Below, piece after piece: positions 28,918 to 37,980 of a DNA stretch of 64,000 nucleotides; the first letter of the stretch is position 1; each line of letters starts with the position of its first letter. This stretch comes from Streptomyces sp. 11x1. Lineage in GTDB: Bacteria; Actinomycetota; Actinomycetes; Streptomycetales; Streptomycetaceae. The notes below the pieces were generated by a model. The model did not search any database. It was not told the origin of the DNA and was given only the letters and a program-made list of their open reading frames with translations. The stretch lies in the NCBI RefSeq assembly GCF_032598905.1, contig NZ_CP122458.1, positions 992,001 through 1,056,000 of the forward strand. Reading direction: 5' to 3'. The position numbers and the translations under genes were made by a program.

Positions 28918-28956
28918 GACCCCCGTACGCCGACCGAGAGCAGCGAGAAGACCACC

Positions 28957-29589
28957 GTGACCACCTACGACTACGAGAAGGACGGCCCGGCGATCTACCG
29001 CCAGTCCTTCGCCACCATCCGCGCGGAGGCGGACCTCGCGGCCCTGCCCGCCGACGTCAGCCAGGTCGCGGTCCGGATGATCCACGCCTGCGGAATGGTC
29101 GACCTCGTACGGGACTTGGCGTACACGCCCGACGTGGTGACCCGCGCCCGTGAGGCCCTGCGTGCCGGGGCGCCCATCTTCACCGACGTGCGGATGGTGG
29201 CCAGCGGGGTGACCCGCAAGCGGCTGCCCGCCGACAACGACGTGCTGTGCACGCTCTCCGACCCGGCGGTCCCCGAGCTGGCGGCGAAGCTGGGCACCAC
29301 GCGCAGCGCCGCCGCGCTGGAGCTGTGGCGGGACCGGCTGGAGGGCTCGGTCGTGGCCGTCGGCAACGCGCCCACCGCGCTGTTCCGGCTGCTGGAGATG
29401 ATCGACGAGGGCGCGCCCCGGCCCGCCGCCGTCATCGGGGTGCCCGTCGGGTTCGTCGGCGCGGCCGAGTCCAAGGACGCGCTGGCGGAGCATCCCTCGG
29501 GCCTGGAGCACCTCGTCGTGCGCGGCCGTCGTGGCGGCAGCGCCATCGCCGCCGCCGCGCTCAACGCGATCGCGAGTGAGGAAGAGTGA
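28957..29589 (+). CDS. cobH: Precorrin-8X methylmutase
   Basis: This 210-residue enzyme moves the C11 methyl group to C12, turning precorrin-8X into hydrogenobyrinate. Visible family parts are [20 protein letters not shown] at the N-terminus, [13 protein letters not shown] with the catalytic His near residue 43, [20 protein letters not shown], and the C-terminal [19 protein letters not shown] 28957 preceded by GCGAGAAG gives the normal family length; the frame also opens at ATG 28867, but that would add repeat-encoded residues. Its stop overlaps the cobIJ start by four bases (GTGA at 29586). Confidence 0.93.
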   Translation: MTTYDYEKDGPAIYRQSFATIRAEADLAALPADVSQVAVRMIHACGMVDLVRDLAYTPDVVTRAREALRAGAPIFTDVRMVASGVTRKRLPADNDVLCTLSDPAVPELAAKLGTTRSAAALELWRDRLEGSVVAVGNAPTALFRLLEMIDEGAPRPAAVIGVPVGFVGAAESKDALAEHPSGLEHLVVRGRRGGSAIAAAALNAIASEEE

Positions 29590-31076
29590 GCGGCAAGCTG
29601 TACGGGGTGGGGCTCGGCCCCGGTGACCCGTCCCTGATGACCGTCCGGGCCGTCGAGGTCATCTCCGAGGCGGACGTGATCGCGTATCACTGCGCCCGGC
29701 ACGGCCGTTCCATCGCCCGCTCGATCGCCGCGAAGCACCTGCGCGACGACCACATCGAGGAACGGCTGATGTATCCGCTGACGACGGAGACCACCGATCA
29801 CCCGGGCGGCTACAAGGGCGCGATGGAGGACTTCTACGAGGAGGCGTCGGCCCGCCTGGCCGCACATCTCGACGCCGGGCGCACGGTCGCGGTCCTCGCC
29901 GAGGGCGACCCGATGTTCTACGGCTCCTACATGCACATGCACAAGCGGCTCGTGGACCGCTACGACACCGAGGTCGTCCCCGGTGTCACGTCCGTGTCGG
30001 CTGCCGCGGCCCGCCTGGGCACCCCGCTCGTCGAGGGCGAGGAGGTGCTGACGATCCTGCCGGGCACCCTGCCCGAGGAGGAGCTGACCGCACGGCTCGC
30101 CGCGACCGACGTGGCAGTGGTGATGAAGCTGGGCCGGACCTTCACCAAGGTACGGAGCGCGCTGGAGAGTTCGGGGCGGCTCGCCGAGGCCCGCTATGTC
30201 GAGCGGGCGACCATGTCCGGGGAGCGCATCGGCGAACTGGCGGACGTGGACCCGGAGTCGGTGCCGTACTTCTCGGTGGCCGTGCTGCCCAGCCAGGTCG
30301 ACGTCGAGCGGCCCGAGGCCCGGGAGCGGGGCGAGGTCGTGGTGGTCGGGACCGGTCCGGCCGGTCCGCTGTGGCTGACGCCCGAGACGCGGGGCGCGCT
30401 CGCCGCCGCCGACGACCTCGTCGGTTACACCACCTATCTGGACCGGGTGCCGCGCAGGGCGGGCCAGGTGCGGCACGGCTCGGACAACCGGGTCGAGTCG
30501 GAGCGCGCCGAGTTCGCCCTCGACCTGGCCCGGCGCGGGCGGCGGGTCGCGGTCGTCTCCGGCGGTGACCCGGGGGTCTTCGCCATGGCGACGGCCGTGC
30601 TGGAGGTCGCCTCGCAGGAGGAGTACGCGGACGTGCCGGTGCGGGTGCTGCCGGGGGTGACCGCCGCGAACGCGGCCGCCGCCCGCGCGGGCGCCCCGCT
30701 CGGCCACGACTACGCCACGATCTCCCTGTCCGACCGGCTCAAGCCGTGGGAGGTCATCGCCGAGCGGTTGCGCGCGGCGGCCTCGGCGGACCTGGTGCTC
30801 GCCCTCTACAACCCCGGTTCGCACAGCCGTACCTGGCAGGTGGGCAAGGCGCGCGAGCTGCTGCTGGAGCACCGGGCGCCGGACACCCCGGTCGTCGTCG
30901 CCCGCGACGTGGGCGGCACCGGCGAGCGGGTGCGGATCGTACGGCTGGCGGAGCTGGACCCGGCCGAGGTCGACATGCGCACGATCCTGCTGGTCGGCTC
31001 CTCGCAGACCCGGGCGGTCCGGCGCGGGGACGGCGAGGAGATCGTCTGGACGCCGCGCCGGTATCCGGAGGGATGA
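29586..31076 (+). CDS. cobIJ: Fused precorrin-2 C20- and precorrin-3B C17-methyltransferase
   Basis: This 496-residue protein joins two SAM-dependent tetrapyrrole methylases. The first half (about 1-245) is Cob[41 protein letters not shown]. The second half (about 250-496) is Cob[61 protein letters not shown]. It acts at two consecutive points of the pathway, before and after CobG. The fusion is common in actinobacteria. The GTG start at 29586 overlaps the cobH stop. It ends at a gap with a long inverted repeat, facing cobK. Confidence 0.93.
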   Translation: MSGKLYGVGLGPGDPSLMTVRAVEVISEADVIAYHCARHGRSIARSIAAKHLRDDHIEERLMYPLTTETTDHPGGYKGAMEDFYEEASARLAAHLDAGRTVAVLAEGDPMFYGSYMHMHKRLVDRYDTEVVPGVTSVSAAAARLGTPLVEGEEVLTILPGTLPEEELTARLAATDVAVVMKLGRTFTKVRSALESSGRLAEARYVERATMSGERIGELADVDPESVPYFSVAVLPSQVDVERPEARERGEVVVVGTGPAGPLWLTPETRGALAAADDLVGYTTYLDRVPRRAGQVRHGSDNRVESERAEFALDLARRGRRVAVVSGGDPGVFAMATAVLEVASQEEYADVPVRVLPGVTAANAAAARAGAPLGHDYATISLSDRLKPWEVIAERLRAAASADLVLALYNPGSHSRTWQVGKARELLLEHRAPDTPVVVARDVGGTGERVRIVRLAELDPAEVDMRTILLVGSSQTRAVRRGDGEEIVWTPRRYPEG

Positions 31077-31127
31077 GCGGGCCGGGGCGCTGCCGCGAGC
31101 GGCGGCGGCCGGGTGGGCCGGCGCGGA

Positions 31128-31221
31128 GACACACGCGTGTCCGCGGGTCCCGGGGCCGACGGGTACGCGGCCGCGCCCAGACCCGCCAGTCCTGGAGGCG
31201 CCGCACGGTGACGCGTGTGTC
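31128..31221. terminator. Inverted repeat between convergent cobIJ and cobK
   Basis: The perfect 11-base arms GACACACGCGT (31128-31138) and ACGCGTGTGTC (31211-31221) are separated by 72 bases that contain further GC-rich pairing. Lying between two genes that run towards each other, it could serve as a two-way terminator. Confidence 0.4.
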
Positions 31222-31233
31222 GGCCCGGCGGGG

Positions 31234-32016
31234 TCAGCGGCCGTCGGGGCGCTCTTCGGCCCGCCCGGCTCGGCGGGCGTCGAGGAGCCCGTGGACCCAA
31301 TGCGCCGCCGTCTTCGGATCCGGCACCACGGGCACGTCCTCCGGCACGGGCGGTCGGCGCACCACGACCACGGGCAGCCCCGCCTCCCTCGCGGCCGTGA
31401 GCTTCGGCGCGGTCGCCGCTCCCCCGCTGTCCTTCGTGACTACGACATCGACGTGGTGGCGGCCGAGCAGGTCCCGCTCCCCCGCGAGGGTGAACGGGCC
31501 CCGGTCGAGCAGCACCTCCATCCGGGCCGGGTGCGGGGCCTCGGGCGCGTCCACGGACCGTACGAGGAACCACAGGTCGTCCAGGTCGGCGAACGCGGCC
31601 AGGCCCATGCGCCCGGTGGTGAGGAACACCCGCCGCCCGAGCGTGGGCAGCAGCCGCGCGGCCTCCGCCAGCGAGCCGACGTCGTGCCAATCGTCGCCGG
31701 CGGTCGGCACCCAGCCGGGCCGGCGCAGCGCGAGCAGGGGAACATGGGTCATGGCGGCCGCCCGTGCCGCGTGGAAACTCATGGTCCCGGCGAAAGGATG
31801 GGTGGCGTCGATGAACGCGTCCACCCCGTGCTCACGCAGCCAGGCGGCCAGCCCCTCGGCCCCGCCGAAGCCGCCGACGCGGACCTCGCCCGGGGGCAGC
31901 CGGGGGCTGGCGACGCGTCCGGCGAGGGAGCTGGTCAGCCGGACGCCTGGGGTGGTGTGCAGCAGTTCGGCCAGGCGGCGGGCCTCCGTGGTCCCGCCGA
32001 GTATCAGTACGTGCAT
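31234..32016 (-). CDS. cobK: Precorrin-6A reductase
   Basis: This 260-residue NADPH-dependent enzyme reduces precorrin-6A to precorrin-6B. It has the N-terminal MHVLILGGTTEARRLAELL, DAFIDATHPFAGTMSFHAAR near residue 68, VFLTTGRMGLAAFADL and VVVTKDSGGAATAPKLTAAR, all typical of CobK/CbiJ. It starts at ATG 32016. The divergent cbiD start is only 18 bases away, leaving no normal room for two promoters. Confidence 0.93.
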   Translation of the reverse strand: MHVLILGGTTEARRLAELLHTTPGVRLTSSLAGRVASPRLPPGEVRVGGFGGAEGLAAWLREHGVDAFIDATHPFAGTMSFHAARAAAMTHVPLLALRRPGWVPTAGDDWHDVGSLAEAARLLPTLGRRVFLTTGRMGLAAFADLDDLWFLVRSVDAPEAPHPARMEVLLDRGPFTLAGERDLLGRHHVDVVVTKDSGGAATAPKLTAAREAGLPVVVVRRPPVPEDVPVVPDPKTAAHWVHGLLDARRAGRAEERPDGR

Positions 32017-32034
32017 GGGAGTCCGGGTCCGTTC

Positions 32035-33186
32035 ATGAGCGGTGACGAAGTACGGGATGCCGGTGGGACCGGCGACGGGGCGCGGGGCGGTCGCGCGGCC
32101 CAACTCAAGCACACCGGTCTGCGGCACGGCTGGACGACCGGTGCCTGTGCGACGGCGGCCACGACGGCCGCGTACACCGCGCTGCTGACCGGCGACTTCC
32201 CGGACCCGGTGACCATCACCCTGCCGAAGGGCCAGACCCCGGCGTTCGCACTCGCGGCCGAGGAGCTGACCGGCGACAGTGCGATGGCGGGGATCGTGAA
32301 GGACGCGGGCGACGACCCGGACGTCACGCACGGCGCGCTGGTCCGGGCCACGGTGCGTCCGCTGCCCGCCGGGTCCGGCGTGGTCTTCCGGGCGGGCCCC
32401 GGGGTCGGCACGATCACCCGTCCGGGTCTGCCCCTGCCCGTCGGGGAACCGGCCGTGAACCCGGTGCCCCGGCAGATGATGCGGGACCACGTCGCCGAGG
32501 TCGCGGCCCGGCACGGGGGCAGCGGCGACGTCGAGATCACGGTCTCCGTGGACAACGGCGAGGAGATCGCCCGGTCCACCTGGAACCCCCGTCTCGGCAT
32601 CCTCGGCGGCCTGTCCATCCTCGGCACCACCGGGATCGTCGTGCCGTACTCCTGCTCGGCGTGGATCGACTCCATCCGGCGGGGCGTGGACGTGGCGCGG
32701 GCCGCCGGGCGCAGGCATGTCGCCGGGTGCACGGGGTCCACGTCGGAGCGGACGGTCGTCGCCGAGTACGCGCTGCCGGAGGACGCGCTGCTGGACATGG
32801 GCGACTTCGCGGGGGCGGTCCTGAAGTACGTGCGCCGTCACCCGGTGGACCGGCTGACCATCTGCGGCGGGTTCGCCAAGCTCTCCAAGCTCGCCGCCGG
32901 GCATCTCGATCTGCACTCCGCCCGCTCCCAGGTCGACAAGGGGTTCCTCGCGGACCTCGCGCGGCGGGGCGGCGCGGACGAGGCGCTGGCCGCGGAGGTG
33001 GCCGGGGCCAACACCGGGCTGGCCGCGCTGCAGTTGTGCGCGGCGGCCAGGGTACCACTGGGCGACCTGGTCGCGACGGCGGCGCGTGAGGAGGCGCTTT
33101 CCGTCCTGCGGGGGGCGCCGGTCGCGGTCGACGTCATCTGCGTCGACCGCGCAGGGACGGTCGTGGGGCGTAGTGGGGTGCGCTGA
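32035..33186 (+). CDS. cbiD: Cobalt-precorrin-5B C1-methyltransferase-type CbiD
   Basis: This 383-residue CbiD-family enzyme methylates C1 of the corrin ring. Characteristic parts are LKHTGLRHGWTTGACATAAT (residues ~24-43), NPVPRQMMRDHVAEVA, STWNPRLGILGGLSILGTTG, and HPVDRLTICGGFAKLSKLA. The ~22-residue N-terminal extension is polar and variable. In the textbook aerobic pathway this step is done by CobF; here a CbiD-type protein sits among CobG-pathway genes. It is divergent from cobK and convergent with cobM, with a large palindrome after the stop. Confidence 0.92.
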   Translation: MSGDEVRDAGGTGDGARGGRAAQLKHTGLRHGWTTGACATAATTAAYTALLTGDFPDPVTITLPKGQTPAFALAAEELTGDSAMAGIVKDAGDDPDVTHGALVRATVRPLPAGSGVVFRAGPGVGTITRPGLPLPVGEPAVNPVPRQMMRDHVAEVAARHGGSGDVEITVSVDNGEEIARSTWNPRLGILGGLSILGTTGIVVPYSCSAWIDSIRRGVDVARAAGRRHVAGCTGSTSERTVVAEYALPEDALLDMGDFAGAVLKYVRRHPVDRLTICGGFAKLSKLAAGHLDLHSARSQVDKGFLADLARRGGADEALAAEVAGANTGLAALQLCAAARVPLGDLVATAAREEALSVLRGAPVAVDVICVDRAGTVVGRSGVR

Positions 33187-33212
33187 GGGAAGGGCGCGTT
33201 GTCGGCTGCGGG

Positions 33213-33337
33213 CCCGGTGGGGCTTCCCGCACAGTTCCCTGCGTCCCTGAAAAGCCGGGGCTGCGCCCCAGCCTTTTCAGGCCCGCAGGGCCTGATCTTC
33301 TAGGGGCGCGGGGAACTGCGCGGGAATCCCCACCGGG
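33213..33337. repeat. Large imperfect palindrome, copy 2, between cbiD and cobM
   Basis: The 36-base arms 33213-33248 and 33302-33337 differ at about four positions. They include CACAGTTCCCTGCG on the left and GCGGGGAACTGCGCGGG on the right, and enclose the hairpin GGGGCTGCGCCCC. The element closely resembles the one at 491-585, including the internal CTGAAA-GGGGCTGCGCCCC-TTTTCA section. It lies between convergent genes and may terminate both. Confidence 0.75.
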
Positions 33338-33373
33338 TCGCACCCGACGACGCACCCCACCCGCCCCCTCTCC

Positions 33374-34123
33374 TCAGCACTCATGCCGGTCCCGCCCCGG
33401 CGAGTACAGGTGGCTGTCCCGGAACTGCGAAGCCCCCAGCGTCCGCCCGACCATGATCACAGCCGTGCGCAGCACACCCGCCTCCTTCACCCGCCCGGCG
33501 ATCTCGTCCAGCGTGCCCCGGATGATCACCTCTTCGGGCCGCGAGGCATACGCGACGACCGCCGCGGGACAGTCCGCGCCGTAGTGCGGCAACAGCTCCT
33601 CGACGACACGGTCCACGTACCGCGCGGCCAGGTGCAGCACGATCAGCGCCCCGCTGCGCCCGAGCGTGGCGAGGTCCTCGCCGTCCGGCATGGCCGTGGC
33701 ACGCTGCGCGATCCGCGTGAGGATGACGGTCTGACCGACCGTCGGCACGGTCAGCTCGCGCTTCAGGGAGGCCGCCGCCGCGGCGAACGCGGGGACCCCC
33801 GGCACCACCTCGTACGGCACACCGGCCGCGTCCAGCCGCCGCATCTGCTCGGCGACCGCACTGAACACGGAGGGGTCCCCGGAGTGCAGCCGGGCCACGT
33901 CGTGGCCCTCCTCGTGCGCACGGACCAGTTCGGCGGTGATCTGGTCGAGGTCGAGCCGGGCGGTGTCCACGAGCCGCGCGTCCGGCGGGCATTCGGCCAG
34001 CAGTTCACGGGGGACGAGGCTGCCGGCGTACAGACAGACCTGGCAGTCGGCCAGCCGGCGCGCGCCGCGGACCGTGATCAGGTCGGCGGCCCCAGGGCCG
34101 GCGCCGATGAAGTACACGGTCAT
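33374..34123 (-). CDS. cobM: Precorrin-4 C11-methyltransferase
   Basis: This 249-residue SAM-dependent methyltransferase methylates C11 of precorrin-4. It has MTVYFIGAGPGAADLITVRG, CLYAGSLVPRELLAECPPDA, VARLHSGDPSVFSAVAEQMR and VPGVPAFAAAAASLKRELTV, the standard CobM/CbiF sequence blocks. ATG 34123 overlaps the cobL stop by four bases, so cobL and cobM form a coupled pair read leftwards. Confidence 0.95.
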   Translation of the reverse strand: MTVYFIGAGPGAADLITVRGARRLADCQVCLYAGSLVPRELLAECPPDARLVDTARLDLDQITAELVRAHEEGHDVARLHSGDPSVFSAVAEQMRRLDAAGVPYEVVPGVPAFAAAAASLKRELTVPTVGQTVILTRIAQRATAMPDGEDLATLGRSGALIVLHLAARYVDRVVEELLPHYGADCPAAVVAYASRPEEVIIRGTLDEIAGRVKEAGVLRTAVIMVGRTLGASQFRDSHLYSPGRDRHEC

Positions 34124-35415
34124 CTGTCTGCCTCCGAAGCGGTGTGGACGGTGTCGCGAGGATCGAGGGGGGCGAAGGGTTTGCGTACCGCCCACTGGGT
34201 CACCGGCATGGCCTGCCGCCACCCGGTGAAACCGCCGACGGGCACGGCCTGCGCCACCGCGAGCCGTACCAACTCCCCGCCGCGGCGGCGGTGGGCGTCG
34301 GCGAGCAGCGCCTCGGACTCCAGGGTCACGGTGTTGGCGACCAGCCGCCCCCCGGCGGGCAGCGCGGCCCAGCAGGCGTCGAGGAGACCGGGCGCGGTGA
34401 GGCCGCCGCCGATGAACACGGCGTCCGGCGGCGGCAGTTGGGCCAGGGCGGCGGGCGCGGCACCGGTGGCGACCCGCAGTGCGGGCACGCCGAGCCGGTC
34501 GGCGTTGCGGGTGATGCGTGCGGCCCGTACGGGGTCGCGTTCGACGGTGACGGCCCGGCAGGAGGGGTGGGTGCGCATCCACTCGATCGCTATCGAGCCG
34601 GATCCGCCTCCGACGTCCCAGAGCAGTTCACCGGGGGCCGGGGCGAGCGCGGCCAGCGTGGCGGCGCGCACATACCGTTTGGTGAGCTGTCCGTCGTGCT
34701 CGTACGCCTCGTCCGGCAGGCCGGGGACGGCACCGAGCCGGAGGCCGTCGGGGCTCTGACGGCATTCGACGGCGACGAGGTTGAGGGGGTCGCCGGGCGG
34801 ATGCGCGCGTACCACCCAGTCGTCGGCGGTGCTCACCTCGCCCGTCCGTTCCTTCTCTCCGCCGAGCTGCTCCAGGACGCGTATCCGGCTGGGGCCGAAG
34901 CCGCGGTCCCGCAGCAGGGCGGCGACGTCGGCGGGCGTCCCGGCGTCCGCGCTCAGCACCAGCAGCCGGCGTCGGTCGTGCAGGGCGGCGGCGAGCCGAG
35001 CCGTGGGCCGCCCGACGAGCGTGACGACCTCGACGTCCTCCAAGGGCCAGCCGAGGCGGGCCGCCGCGTACGAGACGGAGGAGGGGTGCGGAAGGACGCG
35101 CAGCCGGTCACCGGCCTCCTCGGCGAGGGCGCGGCCGATGCCGTAGAACATGGGGTCCCCGCTGGCCAGGACGGCGATGCGGCGGCCGGTGTGTGCGGCG
35201 AGCAGGGCGGGGACGGCGGGACGCAGGGGCGAGGGCCAGGCGATCCGCTCGCCCGCGCACTCCGGGGGCAGCAGGTCGAGCTGGCGTGGACCCCCGATCA
35301 GGACCTCGGCATCGCGCAGGGCGGCCCGGGAGGCGTCCGGGATGCCTCGCCAGCCGTCGGCGCCGAGCCCGACGACGGTGACGGCGTACGGCGGTCCTGG
35401 TCGTGCGGGGGTCAC
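34120..35415 (-). CDS. cobL: Precorrin-6Y C5,15-methyltransferase (decarboxylating), CbiE-CbiT fusion
   Basis: This 431-residue fused enzyme methylates C5 and C15 and removes the acetate carboxyl at C12. The CbiE half (about 1-215) shows VTVVGLGADGWRGIPDASRA and VLASGDPMFYGIGRALAEEA. The CbiT half (about 235-410) shows the SAM motif LLWDVGGGSGSIAIEWMR and PPDAVFIGGGLTAPGLL. Length and order match CobL of the aerobic pathway. ATG 35415 is the first gene of the cobL-cobM unit. Confidence 0.94.
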   Translation of the reverse strand: MTPARPGPPYAVTVVGLGADGWRGIPDASRAALRDAEVLIGGPRQLDLLPPECAGERIAWPSPLRPAVPALLAAHTGRRIAVLASGDPMFYGIGRALAEEAGDRLRVLPHPSSVSYAAARLGWPLEDVEVVTLVGRPTARLAAALHDRRRLLVLSADAGTPADVAALLRDRGFGPSRIRVLEQLGGEKERTGEVSTADDWVVRAHPPGDPLNLVAVECRQSPDGLRLGAVPGLPDEAYEHDGQLTKRYVRAATLAALAPAPGELLWDVGGGSGSIAIEWMRTHPSCRAVTVERDPVRAARITRNADRLGVPALRVATGAAPAALAQLPPPDAVFIGGGLTAPGLLDACWAALPAGGRLVANTVTLESEALLADAHRRRGGELVRLAVAQAVPVGGFTGWRQAMPVTQWAVRKPFAPLDPRDTVHTASEADR

Positions 35416-35536
35416 TGCGGGGTACCTCGACGGTTCGTGGGCGGCTCTCGGGGACGACAGAGGCGCACTCTACTGGGCGGTGACCTGCGCGCCTCTGCCC
35501 GGGGGTTCGTCGGACGCGCCCGTGGGGCCGGGCTCC

Positions 35537-37618
35537 TCACGTGACCGGAGGGCACGGGCCCCCACGGCGGGCGAGGAGCAGTGCCACGTCGTCGTTGCGC
35601 TCGCGGTCCAGGGCGCCGAGGAGCATGTCGCAGGTCTGCTCCAGAGGGAGTCCGGCGTCGTCCAGCAGTCCGAGCAGACGCTGCAGCCCAGCCCCGACGG
35701 GCGTCACGCGGCTCTCCACCAGACCGTCCGTGAACAGGACGAGCAACGCCCCCTCGGCGAGCTCCCGCTCCTCTACGGTGAACGGCACACCGCCGACTCC
35801 GAGCGGCACCCCGCCGGCGACGTCGAGGAGCTCGGCTCTCCCTCCCGGGTCGACCAGGACCGGCGGCAGGTGGCCGGCGCGGGAGAGTTCGCACCGCCCG
35901 TGCCGGGGGTCGCAGACGACGTAGAGGCAGGTGGCCAGGGTGTCGGGGTCGCCGAGGGAGGTGGCGAGGCCGTCGAGGTGGTGCAGCAGCTCGGCCGGCG
36001 GCAGGTCGAGCCGGGCGAGCGCGCGGGTGGCCGTACGGAGCTGGCCCATGATCGCCGCCGCGTGCACGCCCTTGCCCATCACGTCGCCGACGACGAGGCC
36101 CACCTTGCCGTCCTTGAGCGGCAGCACGTCGAACCAGTCCCCGCCCACCTCGCTGACGGCGGGCACATAGCGGGAGGCGACCTCGATGCCGCCGTGCTGC
36201 GGCGGCTCCTGGGACAGCAGGCTGCGCTGGAGGGTGAGCGCGATGTCGCGTTCGCGTCCGTACAGGCGCGCGTTGTCGATGCAGATGGCGGCGCGCGTGG
36301 CCAGCTCGGTGGCGAGGGTGAGGTCCTGGTCGTCGAAGGGCCGGGGCCCGGCGGTGCGGTACAGGCTGAGCGTGCCCAGGACCTCGCCGCGCGCCATCAG
36401 CGGGGCCACCAGACAGGAGTGGACACCGGCTCGCCGCAACACCTGCGCCGCGTCCTCGTCCCGGGCGATACGCCGGATCGCCGCGTCGTCCACGCGCTCC
36501 AGCAGGATCGGCCGCGCCTCGCGTACGCACTGGGTGACCAGCCGGGTGGGGCCGTAGTGAGCGGGCTCCCCGACCGGGTCCGGGGCCTCGGTCGCGTCGG
36601 TGGGAGGGTTCGCCTTGAGGGCGAGCGCCCAGAAGTCGAGGGAGCCGTCCGTGCGCGGTGCGGCCGTGCCGCCGGGGTTGACCACGGAGTCCAGTACGTC
36701 GACGGTCGCGAGGTCGGCGAGCTGGGGAACGGCCACCTCGGTGAGTTCCTGTGCCGTCCGGCACAGGTCGAGCGTGGTGCCGATGCGGACGCCGGCGTCG
36801 GCGATCACCGCCAGGCGCTCGCGGGCCTTCGCCACCTCGGTCGTCGCCCGCTGCCGCTCGGAGATGTCGATGATCGCCATCGCCAGACCCAGGACCCGCC
36901 CGTTGGCGTCCTGGATGCGGTGGTACGACTCCGAGTAGGCGTGCTCCTCGCCGTCGGCGGCCGTCCGGCCCACCGTCTGCTGGTCCAGCAGCGGCTCGCC
37001 GGTGCGCAGGACCCGCCGCATCCGTGACTCGATGGCCTCCACGTCGAGGGCGGGCAGCACCTCGCCGACGCGGCGGCCCAGCACGGCCTTCTCGGGGACG
37101 CCGTTGATGCGTTCCAGTGACGGGTTGACCCGCACCCACCGCAGATCGGTGTCGAAGACCGCGATGCCGACGGGCGACTGGCTGACCAGGATGTGGGAGA
37201 GGGCCAGGTCCCGCTCCACGTCGCGAACGGTGTCGGCATCGGTGCCCAGGCCGAGGGCGTGGATGTCGCCCCGGGCGTCGCGCAGCTGCATGGTGCGGAA
37301 CTCCACCCGCCGGGTGGAGCCGTCCTTGTGCCGCACCGGGAAGACACCGGCCCAGCGCGCGCCGGTGCGCACGCGGTCGAACAGGTCGTGCGCCAGGGAC
37401 CGGTGCTCGGGGTCCACCAGCAGAGCGCCCGCGTCCTGTCCCAGCGCTTCCTCGGCGCTGAAGCCGAGCAGGGACTCGGCTTCGGGACTCCACAGCACGA
37501 TCCGGCCGTCACTGCCGAGGACGAGGGCCGCCACCCGCAGCACATCCAGCAGCCCACCCGGCGCGGCGGTGACGGGTTCCTGCCCACCGCTCCCGCTCCG
37601 GGTTTCTTCCTCAGGCAT
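35537..37618 (-). CDS. PAS-PAS-GAF-PP2C (SpoIIE-type) serine phosphatase
   Basis: This 693-residue cytoplasmic protein has two PAS domains (about 20-145 and 150-260; VLWSPEAESLLGFSAEEAL and WVRVNPSLERINGVPEKAVL), a GAF domain (about 280-440), and a C-terminal PP2C/SpoIIE domain (about 460-690). The PP2C domain has the metal-site motifs EVGGDWFDVLPL, VVGDVMGKGVHAAAIMGQLR, FTDGLVESR and ERNDDVALLL. Such proteins usually dephosphorylate anti-sigma-factor antagonists in response to a signal. ATG 37618 has GGAAGGAG nine bases upstream. The signal and target are unknown; there is no anti-sigma gene nearby. Confidence 0.9.
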   Translation of the reverse strand: MPEEETRSGSGGQEPVTAAPGGLLDVLRVAALVLGSDGRIVLWSPEAESLLGFSAEEALGQDAGALLVDPEHRSLAHDLFDRVRTGARWAGVFPVRHKDGSTRRVEFRTMQLRDARGDIHALGLGTDADTVRDVERDLALSHILVSQSPVGIAVFDTDLRWVRVNPSLERINGVPEKAVLGRRVGEVLPALDVEAIESRMRRVLRTGEPLLDQQTVGRTAADGEEHAYSESYHRIQDANGRVLGLAMAIIDISERQRATTEVAKARERLAVIADAGVRIGTTLDLCRTAQELTEVAVPQLADLATVDVLDSVVNPGGTAAPRTDGSLDFWALALKANPPTDATEAPDPVGEPAHYGPTRLVTQCVREARPILLERVDDAAIRRIARDEDAAQVLRRAGVHSCLVAPLMARGEVLGTLSLYRTAGPRPFDDQDLTLATELATRAAICIDNARLYGRERDIALTLQRSLLSQEPPQHGGIEVASRYVPAVSEVGGDWFDVLPLKDGKVGLVVGDVMGKGVHAAAIMGQLRTATRALARLDLPPAELLHHLDGLATSLGDPDTLATCLYVVCDPRHGRCELSRAGHLPPVLVDPGGRAELLDVAGGVPLGVGGVPFTVEERELAEGALLVLFTDGLVESRVTPVGAGLQRLLGLLDDAGLPLEQTCDMLLGALDRERNDDVALLLARRGGPCPPVT

Positions 37619-37881
37619 ACCGGGGCTCCTTCCGGCGGCAGCACAGGGTGCGCTCACCCCGTCCGCCGGGCTCCCTGTCAGTCATACCTCCCGGAACGGG
37701 AGACCGCACGCCCGCACGGACACGCCGGAACCGTCCCCCACGGCAGCCGGCGCCCGTGAACCGCCGTCCGCAGCGACCACGGCCGCGGGCCGGCCATATC
37801 GACGGCCACGGACCCTCCGCCGGGGTGGCGCCGGGCAGCGACTGTTCCGTCGCGGGGGGGGGCGGCCGCCGGTCCCCGTTC

Positions 37882-37971
37882 TCAGGCCGACCGCCACCAC
37901 CCGCCCCCTCAGGCCGGCCGCCAACGCATCCGCTTTCAGGCCACCACGGACGCCCCTCCCGTCGTCAGGCC
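37882..37971. repeat. 27-bp-period tandem repeat between phosphatase and VanW genes
   Basis: The heptamer TCAGGCC occurs at 37882, 37909, 37936 and 37965, a spacing of 27, 27 and 29 bases. The sequence between copies is partly conserved (TCAGGCCGACCGCCA and TCAGGCCGGCCGCCA in the first two). A run of nine G lies just left, near 37853-37861. The 360-base gap around it (37619-37980) holds no recognised gene. Function unknown. Confidence 0.6.
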
Positions 37972-37980
37972 AGCCCTCGC

